This document shows positions 38,985 through 50,892 of a DNA stretch of 64,000 bases, one piece after another. Position numbers and translations under genes: made by a program. The notes beneath the pieces are model-generated. The model was not told where the DNA came from and searched no databases. It was given only the letters and a program-made list of their open reading frames with translations. The stretch comes from Xanthomonas sp. GPE 39 (GTDB lineage Bacteria > Pseudomonadota > Gammaproteobacteria > Xanthomonadales > Xanthomonadaceae): NCBI RefSeq assembly GCF_000963005.1, contig NZ_JZHZ01000007.1, positions 2,946,056 to 3,010,055 of the forward strand, read 5' to 3'. Every line of letters starts with the position of its first letter. Positions within the stretch are counted from its first letter, which is position 1.

Positions 38985-39397
38985 TCAACCGGCAGTTCAT
39001 CGGCTTTGTCGCTGCGGGAGGCATTGCTGCCGCAGCTAACTTTTCCTCGCGAATCCTTCTTAGCCACTGGCTTGCTTATGTTCCAGCTATCGCACTGGCC
39101 TACCTAATTGGAATGACTATCGCGTTCGTGCTGAACCGCCAGTTCGTGTTCGAAAAATCGGCAACCGCGCTACATAAACAAGCCTTCTGGTTCGTGACAG
39201 TTAATATGATAGCCATATTACAGACGATCGCAATAAGCTTACTGCTGGCTCATTGGATTTTCCCATTAATCGGGTTTCATTTTTATCCCGAAACCATTGC
39301 ACATGCCGCCGGCGTGATCACTCCGATTTTCACCAGCTTTATTGGACACAAGCATCTGAGCTTCAAGATTGCAGCCCCGCAAAAAGCGCCTCGTTGA
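38981..39397 (+). CDS. GtrA family membrane protein, putative lipid-linked sugar flippase
   Basis: A 138-residue protein with four hydrophobic helices (about 5-27, 32-52, 73-97, 108-128), the GtrA plan. INRQFIGFVAAGGIAAAANFSSRILL opens the fold; FVLNRQFVFEK and TSFIGHKHLSF are the GtrA motifs. GtrA proteins are thought to flip or help present prenyl-phosphate sugars. The mycobacterial homologue Rv3789 belongs to the arabinan locus with DprE1/E2. The ATG at 38981 overlaps the stop of the previous gene. AT content rises from here on. Confidence 0.87.
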   Translation: MINRQFIGFVAAGGIAAAANFSSRILLSHWLAYVPAIALAYLIGMTIAFVLNRQFVFEKSATALHKQAFWFVTVNMIAILQTIAISLLLAHWIFPLIGFHFYPETIAHAAGVITPIFTSFIGHKHLSFKIAAPQKAPR

Positions 39398-39425
39398 ATT
39401 TACATTCACGGATATCAAATATACG

Positions 39426-41402
39426 ATGCTCATGAAATACACAACATCCCTTCTTTTCCCCAAAGGCTCATCTACTTGCAGCTTAAAAAAGCCAGATCTG
39501 CCGACCATCTTCTTTACTGCATACGTAGTAATTCTACTCTCCCAGTTCATTGGAACGTTTCACTTCATTTTTGGCCCCGCAGTTCTTGAATCCGGTGACT
39601 TCGCCGCGAATGCGCTGCAGATTTCCAATGCAGGAAAAATGAAGGAATTGCTCGGAAATTACTCGCGCTGGCATTTCCATCATCCTGGCCCGGCATTTTT
39701 TTATGCATATGCACTCGGCGAGTCGATCTTTTTCAAGGTCTTGCACATAGTAAAGAGTCCGCATCAAGCCCATGTACTAGCAGGAATAATCCTCCAGAGC
39801 TTTTTTGTCGCACTCTCAGCATGCCTTTGTGCGCTTACATGCGACTCCAAGAGGGCAGCAAGCAGCCTTGTACTCGCGGTCATTGTCGTGTTGGGCCTGA
39901 CAAGCTTCGGAAGTCTCTCCAGCATTTGGCCACCTCACGTTCTGTTCGGGCCGTTTCTTTTGCTGGTCATTGCTGCAGCTGCTGCCTCAAGGGGACAAGA
40001 CTCGGGCTTGGTTGCGTTGACCCTTGCATCCGGATTCTGTATCCACGGACACGTAGCGCAAGCTGCACTGACCGTTCCCGTGGCCACTTATGGTGCAATG
40101 GGTTGGGTCCTCAGCACGGACAGGAATTGGCGACCGCACCTCCGGACGCTGATCTGGTTGCTTGCGATAGGTTTTGTTTTTGCACTCCCCATACTCATCA
40201 ATGCGGCTTTTGTACGACCCTCTAATATCCAGGAGATTCTTGGCTACCTTCATGCAAACCAGGATCCGCGCCCATCCTTTCATGTGGCATTGCGCTATAT
40301 TCTGGGCTTCTGGTTATTTGATCCGTATCCAGAAATAACGGCAGAACACGGTGCCACATTAGCAAGTGCGTGGCATGCCTCTCTCTTTCTATGCTTGTCT
40401 ACTTTGGCCGTCTTCTTTACGCCACTAGGCCAACGAACTTCCGGATACAGGAATATCTTCCTCGCCGCATTTCTCGCACTGGCCATGTCCATATTCTGGG
40501 CTACGCGTATCACTGGGCCCCTTTACGAATTCAATTCGTTTTATGTCTACGCCCTAGTTGCCATTTCCCTCTTCTTAATCATGGAAGGGCTCGCCGCGCT
40601 GCTGCAAAATTACGCAAAACTGATCGCACCCTCGACTTTTTTGCTGGCTGGCACGTTCATAATTATGACTTACCGGCCTCACACTGCATTCTCAAGCGGT
40701 GAAACATATGCACTTCCTTCTCCAATCATGCCTTCCTCACGAGGTAAATCCTTCCTGATCTCTGTGACAACAGAGTCATGGCCGATGACGACTGCGCTCA
40801 CTCTTGAACTAGAGCGCGAGGGAGCATCCGTACACGTCAGCAAAGAATGGGATTTTATGTTTGGAAAGCAACACTCCCTTGATGTCTTGTCACTCAATAC
40901 CATTTCGAACCCCATATTCATCAATGCACGCCAGGGTGAAAATCCGCCCAAGCAATCGCCGCTCGGCCTAAATGCATTCTGCATACCAGCAATGGCACAG
41001 AGGAAGTATGTGGGAGATCATTCCATAGGCGAGGCACTTAGGGACTGCTCCCTCGCTTCGTTTTCAACCGCTGAACCGAGCGGTGATTTCGTTTTTTCTT
41101 TGGGACGTGGAGCCGCTTTGCAATTCAAGGCAAATCGAAGCGATCGCATGACGTTGCAACTTTCGCCCTTCCTTGGAGGAAACATCAAGGAACAACATAT
41201 TGAAGTTCTTCTCTCTGGTAAGCAGATCTACTCCGCTACGCTGAAAAATTCGGCTTCCGTGGAAGCCGAACTCGATTGCGACTTGTGCACCCTAGAAATC
41301 AGAACACCCAATGCGTTCAGTCCTGTTTCTGAGGGGATAAGCGCTGATGGGCGAGAACTGGGCTTTGCTCTGCAGCGACTCGCCATTAGGCCAGGCAACT
41401 GA
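39426..41402 (+). CDS. Large polytopic membrane protein, possible GT-C glycosyltransferase
   Basis: A 658-residue protein of unknown function. About ten to eleven hydrophobic helices occupy residues 25-440, followed by a soluble, probably periplasmic domain (about 440-658) rich in beta-like segments. The loop after the first helix reads GPAVLESGDFAANALQI, an acidic motif where GT-C enzymes place their catalytic residue; LLGNYSRWHFHHPGPAFFYAYALGE follows (cited in part). Position after a lipid-linked-sugar block and GtrA suggests a periplasmic transferase. Base composition is clearly lower in GC (25/60 in 39421-39480). The start is uncertain: ATG 39426 or 39432. Confidence 0.65.
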   Translation: MLMKYTTSLLFPKGSSTCSLKKPDLPTIFFTAYVVILLSQFIGTFHFIFGPAVLESGDFAANALQISNAGKMKELLGNYSRWHFHHPGPAFFYAYALGESIFFKVLHIVKSPHQAHVLAGIILQSFFVALSACLCALTCDSKRAASSLVLAVIVVLGLTSFGSLSSIWPPHVLFGPFLLLVIAAAAASRGQDSGLVALTLASGFCIHGHVAQAALTVPVATYGAMGWVLSTDRNWRPHLRTLIWLLAIGFVFALPILINAAFVRPSNIQEILGYLHANQDPRPSFHVALRYILGFWLFDPYPEITAEHGATLASAWHASLFLCLSTLAVFFTPLGQRTSGYRNIFLAAFLALAMSIFWATRITGPLYEFNSFYVYALVAISLFLIMEGLAALLQNYAKLIAPSTFLLAGTFIIMTYRPHTAFSSGETYALPSPIMPSSRGKSFLISVTTESWPMTTALTLELEREGASVHVSKEWDFMFGKQHSLDVLSLNTISNPIFINARQGENPPKQSPLGLNAFCIPAMAQRKYVGDHSIGEALRDCSLASFSTAEPSGDFVFSLGRGAALQFKANRSDRMTLQLSPFLGGNIKEQHIEVLLSGKQIYSATLKNSASVEAELDCDLCTLEIRTPNAFSPVSEGISADGRELGFALQRLAIRPGN

Positions 41403-41684
41403 TCACAATGACGGCGGGGCGGTTGCCTACCTCTGCACCGCATGCCGACGTCATTTGCATGACGAGCAAGACGACTGCAAGTTGGGACCGTCCAGTGCCA
41501 GAGTAGGAGAAACGGTTGAGATGGACCCCAAGATAATGACGGAGTCAGTCGTCGCCAACCATCGGCTTGCATTTTGGCAAGATTGCCAAGCAATACGCTT
41601 GGCAATCATCACCGGCAGAAATCGACACAGAATCAACATGAAATCAGCAGGAGTGCCACGCAACTCCTCAGGCGTCGATGCGCT
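41403..41684. other. Non-coding spacer between convergent operons
   Basis: About 280 bases between the stop of the GT-C-like gene and the stop of the double glycosyltransferase gene. I see no supported gene. The one structured element is a perfect hairpin at 41581-41607. Composition is intermediate between the AT-rich gene before and the GC-richer operon after. Confidence 0.5.
41581..41607. terminator. Hairpin between convergent LPS operons
   Basis: Stem GATTGCCAAGC / GCTTGGCAATC (41581-41591 and 41597-41607), 11 perfect base pairs with loop AATAC. No T-run follows on either strand, so classification as an intrinsic terminator is tentative. Confidence 0.45.
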
Positions 41685-44180
41685 CTAGTACAACAATTTC
41701 TCCATCAATCCGCGCGACGATTCGCGCCAGGTCAAAGTCCGGATATTGGCCGGCACCTTCCATCCGAGCGCTACGCCACGTTCGATTTCAGCTGCAAGCG
41801 CATCTGCATCGCCTACAGGGAAATAGCTTGCCTCTTCACCCGCGATCTCCCTGAAAACGGCAAGATCGCTAAGCAAAAGTGGCTTGCCACGACTGCCTGC
41901 CTCCACCACGGGCAAACCAAATCCTTCCGCAACCGATGCCTGGACCAATACATCGACCCTGTCCATCAAGTGATGCAGGTCGGTATCAGACATCCCCTGC
42001 AACCAGAAAAGTCGTGTGCCCAATTGCGGATGTGCCTGGAGTTTTTGCACAAGCTCTTCAACGTTCCATCCATGTTTACCGACGATGGCCAGTGCGACAT
42101 CACCACCACGTGCCCATATTGTTTCGAAGGCTGCCAGAATGGTCGCGTAGTCCTTGCGTGGTTCGACTGTACCAATTGCCAAGACTAGCGGCCTGGCACC
42201 CAGCCCTTCCAGCAGCGACGCAATCGCGCCTGACGCCTGGCCGGCGATCTGGCCAGACTCCAGATCGCTCCCCAGGTGCATGGCGCGCGTCCAGGGTCTG
42301 GCCACCGGATGTGCGGGCTGCTCATCCAGGAAACGCTCAAGATCCTGCTTCGTCGCCTCGGAAATACAGACAAATCCATCTGCAGTGGCTGCGGCATGCT
42401 CAAGCCATCCCCGGAACACTGGCGGCATGACGGGATCGCAGGTATGCGGCACTAGCAAGGGGATAAGATCATAGACCATCCAGACCACCTCGCCGCCTGC
42501 GGCGGCCACCTGAGCGTGCAGGGCATCAAATCGTTCGGGACTCCACCACGATGAGTCGAGCATCAGCAGCAGGTCATTCGGCTTTACCGTGACTCGCACG
42601 CCCGCGTTGGCGGTTTCGATGGACATACCCAGGTGGTTGGCGGCGTAATCACTGGCATATAAGATGCCGTGCTCGGTCCAACAGATGGGCTGTACTTCCA
42701 CCCCCACCTCGTCAGCTAATACGTGCAGGCCTGCACAATAATTGCGCACAACGCGCTGAACGCCGCTACGTGCGTCCAGTCGCACTACCTCACTGACATC
42801 AACCAGGATGCGGCGTCGACCGCGCGCGGCAGCGGCGGCTAGACCCTGCTCCAAATGACCAACTGCATCGGGGGCATCAATCAACAGCCCTGACCAGGCA
42901 TCGATGTCCTCCTGAGTCACCCGTACACGATCAAAATCGCCGACTTTGCCAAACTGTGGCTGCACCGCCTTGGCGTCGCCTGCCAGAGTTCGCATCGCAG
43001 CGAGTGCGCTTTCAGCGCATGATTTCCAATTGTAGGTCCAAGCATGCGCCTTGACCCCGGAAACCAATACCTCACGAAAGGCTACATCTTCCAAGGCGGC
43101 TTCAAGAAGCGATGCAGCCGCGTCAAGGTCATGCGGGTTGAACAGGCAACGCGGATCGTGCACAACTTCAGGCAAACTGCCGGTGTCGGCGCTTAGAACG
43201 GGCGCGCCAAATGCCATTGCCTCAAGCACAGGAAGGCCAAATCCCTCATAAAAGGAGGGAAAATAAAACACTCGGCAAGCCCGGTACAAAGTGGCCAACT
43301 CGACATCATCGACACGACCAAGCACGCGCACCCGCGAAGCGATATGCGAGAAGGAACCAGCGAGTGCCTCTTTAACATCTGTACCGACTTGGGTGAGCAC
43401 AAGCAGATACTTCTTCTGAAGGCTACGTGGTAGTCGTGCAAAAGCCTCTAGTGCACCTAGGGTATTTTTGCGCCAGTCACCATTGCCCACCATTAGCACG
43501 AAGGGCGCGTCAATCCCGCGCCGCGCAAGAATTCCCTCGTCAATAGGCGAGTCAGCCTGCGCAATGGCCAACATATCCGGATCAAGTCCCGCATTGATCA
43601 CATGAATCTTTTCAGGAGAAATACCAAGTTGCTCGATCAGGTCGACTCGCGTCGCTTGGGATATCGCCAGGAAGCAATCGAATTTACTGAAGCTCTCACA
43701 TTTACGCGGATACCACTCAGCCATGAACGGATGCGGCGCCAGGTAGCGCTCCGGATACAGTAGCGGTATCAAATCGTATGCAATGACCGCCGTCTTCGGC
43801 CGCGAATCCGCCGCCCAGTTGATTTCGGTTGTATAACTGCCACCCGTTTCAAAGTAACTCGTATGCAGAAATGCATCCAGCCCTAAGGATTCAAAGAATC
43901 TACCACGCAGGCGCGCAGCACTTTGCATGCGTAGCGCGTCATGATCGACGAAAGCGCTTGCAGGGTAGTGCATCACTGTCGTTGCTGTAGGCACACACTG
44001 ATGGCGCAGACGCGACCGCGCCTGGCGCAGACGCATAGGGTCCGCACTATCCAGCGCCAACAGGATCTCATCGTCCTGGCGCTGACGCACCATCTCAGTA
44101 ACCAAGTTGTCAGCATACCTGCCGATCCCGCGGTCGCGCGAATCGGTCAGGCACGCCTGCATGTCGATAGCAAGACGCAC
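41685..44180 (-). CDS. Two-domain GT4 glycosyltransferase (O-antigen polymerase-type)
   Basis: An 831-residue fusion of two GT-B glycosyltransferase modules. Module 1 (about 1-385) has the donor-site motif SFYEGFGLPVLEAMAFG (E-x7-E). Module 2 (about 450-831) has SVAEGFGLPVVEAGSRG. Each starts with a distinct acceptor half (RLAIDMQACLTDSRDRGIGRYADNL in part; RRILVDVSEVVRLDARSGVQRVVRNY in part). Two active modules in one chain are typical of polymerases that make two linkages of a homopolymer, such as WbdA. With gmd/rmd next door, a D-rhamnan is likely. It starts at GTG 44180 and is the last gene of the operon. Confidence 0.85.
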   Translation of the reverse strand: MRLAIDMQACLTDSRDRGIGRYADNLVTEMVRQRQDDEILLALDSADPMRLRQARSRLRHQCVPTATTVMHYPASAFVDHDALRMQSAARLRGRFFESLGLDAFLHTSYFETGGSYTTEINWAADSRPKTAVIAYDLIPLLYPERYLAPHPFMAEWYPRKCESFSKFDCFLAISQATRVDLIEQLGISPEKIHVINAGLDPDMLAIAQADSPIDEGILARRGIDAPFVLMVGNGDWRKNTLGALEAFARLPRSLQKKYLLVLTQVGTDVKEALAGSFSHIASRVRVLGRVDDVELATLYRACRVFYFPSFYEGFGLPVLEAMAFGAPVLSADTGSLPEVVHDPRCLFNPHDLDAAASLLEAALEDVAFREVLVSGVKAHAWTYNWKSCAESALAAMRTLAGDAKAVQPQFGKVGDFDRVRVTQEDIDAWSGLLIDAPDAVGHLEQGLAAAAARGRRRILVDVSEVVRLDARSGVQRVVRNYCAGLHVLADEVGVEVQPICWTEHGILYASDYAANHLGMSIETANAGVRVTVKPNDLLLMLDSSWWSPERFDALHAQVAAAGGEVVWMVYDLIPLLVPHTCDPVMPPVFRGWLEHAAATADGFVCISEATKQDLERFLDEQPAHPVARPWTRAMHLGSDLESGQIAGQASGAIASLLEGLGARPLVLAIGTVEPRKDYATILAAFETIWARGGDVALAIVGKHGWNVEELVQKLQAHPQLGTRLFWLQGMSDTDLHHLMDRVDVLVQASVAEGFGLPVVEAGSRGKPLLLSDLAVFREIAGEEASYFPVGDADALAAEIERGVALGWKVPANIRTLTWRESSRGLMEKLLY

Positions 44181-44201
44181 CGTATCCCCCTACTCCGTCA
44201 T

Positions 44202-46079
<1,878 letters not shown>

Positions 46080-46087
<8 letters not shown>

Positions 46088-47455
46088 GCGGAACTTCCCC
46101 ACGATGGGCAACGATCGCGTAATCGGGAGCGACGTGCGTACGAGCAAGCAGATTATTGATCGAGGATGATCCTGGCAGATCATCGGGCAACAAGGCTGGG
46201 GCAGTCAGATCGCGCTCTTCAGTGAGGCGCTCGATCCTTGCATCCGAATAACCACGCGCCTCGACGACCCAACGCAGCATCTGCGGCGGCAGCGGATTGC
46301 GATGGGTAGGATCCATGTAGAAATAGATCGTCGCCACATCCAAGTTTTCCGGATTCGGAGTTTCGAGGATCAATACGCCGCCGGGTCGCAATACGTGATG
46401 GCATGCGTCAATGAGTTCCACAACGCGGTCGAACGGCAAGTGCTCGACCAGATGCATCGAGGTAATCGCGCCAACACTGCCTGCAGGCATCATTCGCAGC
46501 ACCTCGATCGCGTCCCCCTCGATCACCTCCATACCCCGCAAAGTCGCATCACTGACAAAACGGGAATTAAGATCGACGCCGCGCGCATGCAGCCCTTCGT
46601 CACGCAACAACGCAAGCCACTCCCCACGACCACAGCCAACGTCGACGACTGGAGCGTCTAAGGTTCCCGCACCGCACTCGCGAACGAATTGCAAGTAGGG
46701 ACGTGCGCGCGCCTGGATCAGTGACTCTGGTCCACGGAAGCGATCTTCGAATGCTGAATACAGCGCGTCCAACTTTGGCGCAAGAGCGGCACGACGCCCC
46801 TCCTCCTCAAGCAATCGTCTTTCACGCGTTTGCAAACCTGAAAGTTGATGCTCGATTGCTTCGAGCCGGCTGCCAGCCTCGAGCACCACCTGATTGACAT
46901 GCCGCCCCAATCGATGAACCTCGCGTGCGCAACGAACCTCCAGCCAATCTATTTGGCTTTCGCGACGCCCGAGGCGGAGCAGCGCATGGGCCCAGGAGAG
47001 GACGGGACCCACCAGACGCTTGCGCTTCCAGCGATGCAGTAGCCACGCCAGGCGCAATCCTCGTACCGGTACGCCGACAGCCATGCCCTCAGGTGAAAAA
47101 CGCATTGAAGCGATGACGTCCAACTTGTTCTGCGCACCTCGACGCAGCGCCTCTATATTCTCGAGAAACCCGACCGAATCAGGTGCACGACGCAGCAGCA
47201 CACGATACGCGTTGCTGACAAAGTCGGCATCGTCCTGAGAAAGCAGATCACCCAAGTCATAGACTTCGCGTTGCGGCGTTGCAGGTGCAGCCGCGGTCCA
47301 TATCTCAAAATTTTCCGGCCAGAGCGGGGAATCGACGCCAGTTACGTTCTTTGCCTTTCTCTTTAGCACGGCTGCATTAATATTACGCAGGATATCGCCC
47401 ACGCTCATTTCCATCAGCACCGGCGAGGATGTGGGGACGATTTTTGGCTGAGTCG

Positions 47456-47459
<4 letters not shown>
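46080..47459 (-). CDS. DUF4214-helical region-methyltransferase fusion (WbdD-like capping enzyme candidate)
   Basis: A 459-residue protein. Residues about 72-128 match DUF4214 (ADFVSNAYRVLLRRAPDSVGF), found on surface-glycan and secreted proteins. Residues about 165-240 are strongly helical and charged and may form a coiled coil. Residues 270-459 are a class I methyltransferase: VVDVGCGRGEWLALL (271-285), then MHLVEHLPFDRVVELI and LRPGGVLILETPNPEN. The motif I form resembles WbdD, which caps O-antigen chains, but there is no kinase domain. It starts at GTG 47459, overlapping the wzt stop (GTGA). Its position beside wzt/wzm supports chain termination. Confidence 0.78.
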
Positions 47460-48696
<1,237 letters not shown>

Positions 48697-48700
<4 letters not shown>

Positions 48701-49488
48701 AGAGCATCAACCATCTCGGCAGAGGCGCGCCGAAAAACGAAGAACGAAAGGGCCAGCGCCACCAATGCAAACACCGCCGGATAGACCAGTGAGTTCTGCG
48801 GCGCACGACCGTAAAGGAAGATGTCGTGATATCCAGTCGCCAGTGCGGCGACAGGATTCAGTCGCAAAATCGCCTGGAACCTTTCAGGGACAACCTGTGC
48901 GGGATAAGCAATCGGTGTCATCCAGAACCAGAACTGCATCGCCACCGCCATGATCTGTCCGATATCACGTGCGAACACATTGAGCGTACCCAGAAGCAGG
49001 CCGATTCCAGTCGCCAATGCCACGGTAATCGACAACAACAACGGCAACCAAACCAGCGCTGGCGTCAGCGAGATACCCAAGATCGGCACAAGCACCATGA
49101 TGACCGCGAGCAAGGCAACATTGGTTACCATTGCCGAACCTACCGCGACTAAAGGTAGGCTGATTCTTGGAAACTGCATCTTCTTCAGTAGCGAGCCATT
49201 GTCAATGAAGACTGTGAGGCAACGCTGCACGATCTCCGCGAACGCAGACCAGCACAACAGACCGGAAAGCAGATAGACCGCGAAAGCGAAGTGGTTTTCG
49301 ACGCCCGGTAGCTTGGCGGCCAATACGTTCGACAACACGACCGCAAAAATCAATGCCTGTGCCAATGGCTGCAGAACGATCCAGAGCGTCCCCAGTTTGC
49401 TCCGCGCAAGCTTGGAGCGGAAATCGTTAGCAATCGACGAAGCGATGAAGCCTCTGTAGCGCCATGCGGCCGCAATCAATGGTGACAT
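48697..49488 (-). CDS. wzm: O-antigen ABC transporter permease Wzm
   Basis: Membrane subunit of the exporter, 263 residues, ABC-2 family. It begins MSPLIAAAWRYRGFIASSIANDFRSKLARSKLGTLW (cited in part), the cytoplasmic gate helix of this family, then six membrane helices, with LLCWSAFAEIVQRC and ITVALATGIGLLLGTLNVFARDIGQIM among them. ATG 49488 is chosen because GAGGA lies 5 bases upstream. TTG 49500, overlapping the upstream stop, would add four residues. Confidence 0.94.
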
Positions 49489-49496
49489 GAAGTTCC

Positions 49497-50867
49497 TCAA
49501 TCGTGTTGAGAGTGTAGCGCTGGGCTAACGTTGAGCTGGCGCAAACGAACATCGATGGCGCGGCCCGCATGCTGCGGCGAGAGGAGCGCACCGACAGATT
49601 CCGCCGCCCGCTGGCCGAGTTTCCGCGCTCGAACAGGGTCATCGGCGAGCATTTGCATGAACGCGGCGGCCTCTTCCACGTTGGGCTCGGCCCAGACATC
49701 GCCATGTTCGTGTGGATACTCACCCTCGCCCACAGGGACCAACCGATATCCCACCAGCATGGCATTGTCGGCCTCCATGAAATCCAGGTTTCCCGACCAG
49801 GCTGTGGCAATGACGGGCTTGCCCATCGCCATACACTCCGCCAATCCCAAACCGAAGCCCTCCGCCCGATGCAGCGAAACATAAGCATCGCAGCAGCGTT
49901 GCAAGGCATAAACGTGAGCGCGCTCGATCACCTCGTCGCGCACGACAATGCGTGGGTCGGTGGCGGCCTCGTTGAGCAGGCGACGAAACCAATCTTGGTA
50001 TCGATGCCCATTGCTGGATTTCACCAACAACCGCACATCATCACGCCCCTCTGGAAAAGCACGCTTGAACGCCGCAATCGCGGCATAGGGATTCTTGCGC
50101 TCGACCCAAGAATTAAAGTCGAAGGTTATCAGAAAGATAAACTTATCTTCTTCGAGTCCAAAATCCGCGCGTTGCAGGCCGCTGTCGCCAATGGCTGAAA
50201 GTGGCTGCGGCACACGCAAGACTGGCTTATCAGTGACCATGGAAAATGCGTTTTCAATGAAACGGGAGGCGACCATGATTTCGTCGACCAAGGCAATGGC
50301 GGGAAGCCATGTGCTGGGGACGCGCTCAAGCTCCCAGAACCAGCAGGCGATCAAATGTTTTCCTGCCAGACGCTCGACGCCCACGAGCTCAAGCGCCGAC
50401 TTCAGATAATCGGGATTGACAAAAATAATGCTGACTGGATGCGGCAGATCATCGCCAATCCAAGCATCCAAGCTATGGTCGTCCCAACCGTGCGGCAGAC
50501 CGAGATCGATGTCGAACAATCGCACTGGTACCGCAGCTTCGATCAGCGCACGTGCGTACATGCGCAAGCTCTCACCCAGGCCGAACTGTCCGCGTACATA
50601 GCCGAGAATATTGACCCCCGGACCGACAGTGGCTTGCATCGGCGCAACTGGGCCAGCGACAGCCGAGGGCAACGGACCATCCCATGCAGGCGTCCGCGCA
50701 AAGCGCACACTTTCGGCAGAGGGCGCTGACAGCAGCCGAGCTGCGCCCACGCGCCAGGAAAGAGGCAACCTCCTATACAACACACCCATCCCGCTGCGCT
50801 GCCTGATCCAAGCAGACAGATTGAGCAAAAACAGACCCTTCGGCCCGCGCCGACGAAGCTCCTTCAC
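49497..50867 (-). CDS. GT4-family glycosyltransferase
   Basis: A 456-residue GT-B glycosyltransferase. The N-terminal half holds GVNILGYVRGQFGLGESLRMYARAL (in part), typical of LPS-locus transferases. The C-terminal half holds the nucleotide-sugar site with HRAEGFGLGLAECMAMGKPVIAT (E-x7-E, about residue 340). It is the first gene of the O-antigen operon, 25 bases after metB. It may add an early sugar of the chain or adaptor. It starts at GTG 50867 with GGAG 8 bases upstream. No specific donor can be assigned. Confidence 0.85.
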   Translation of the reverse strand: MKELRRRGPKGLFLLNLSAWIRQRSGMGVLYRRLPLSWRVGAARLLSAPSAESVRFARTPAWDGPLPSAVAGPVAPMQATVGPGVNILGYVRGQFGLGESLRMYARALIEAAVPVRLFDIDLGLPHGWDDHSLDAWIGDDLPHPVSIIFVNPDYLKSALELVGVERLAGKHLIACWFWELERVPSTWLPAIALVDEIMVASRFIENAFSMVTDKPVLRVPQPLSAIGDSGLQRADFGLEEDKFIFLITFDFNSWVERKNPYAAIAAFKRAFPEGRDDVRLLVKSSNGHRYQDWFRRLLNEAATDPRIVVRDEVIERAHVYALQRCCDAYVSLHRAEGFGLGLAECMAMGKPVIATAWSGNLDFMEADNAMLVGYRLVPVGEGEYPHEHGDVWAEPNVEEAAAFMQMLADDPVRARKLGQRAAESVGALLSPQHAGRAIDVRLRQLNVSPALHSQHD

Positions 50868-50892
50868 CGGCAGGACTCCAGCCGCTGCCCGA

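Noticed and set aside
41403-41684. Possible transposase remnant in the spacer between LPS operons
   Set aside because: I looked for DDE-type fragments and terminal inverted repeats; only one 11-base hairpin was seen and no transposase motif.
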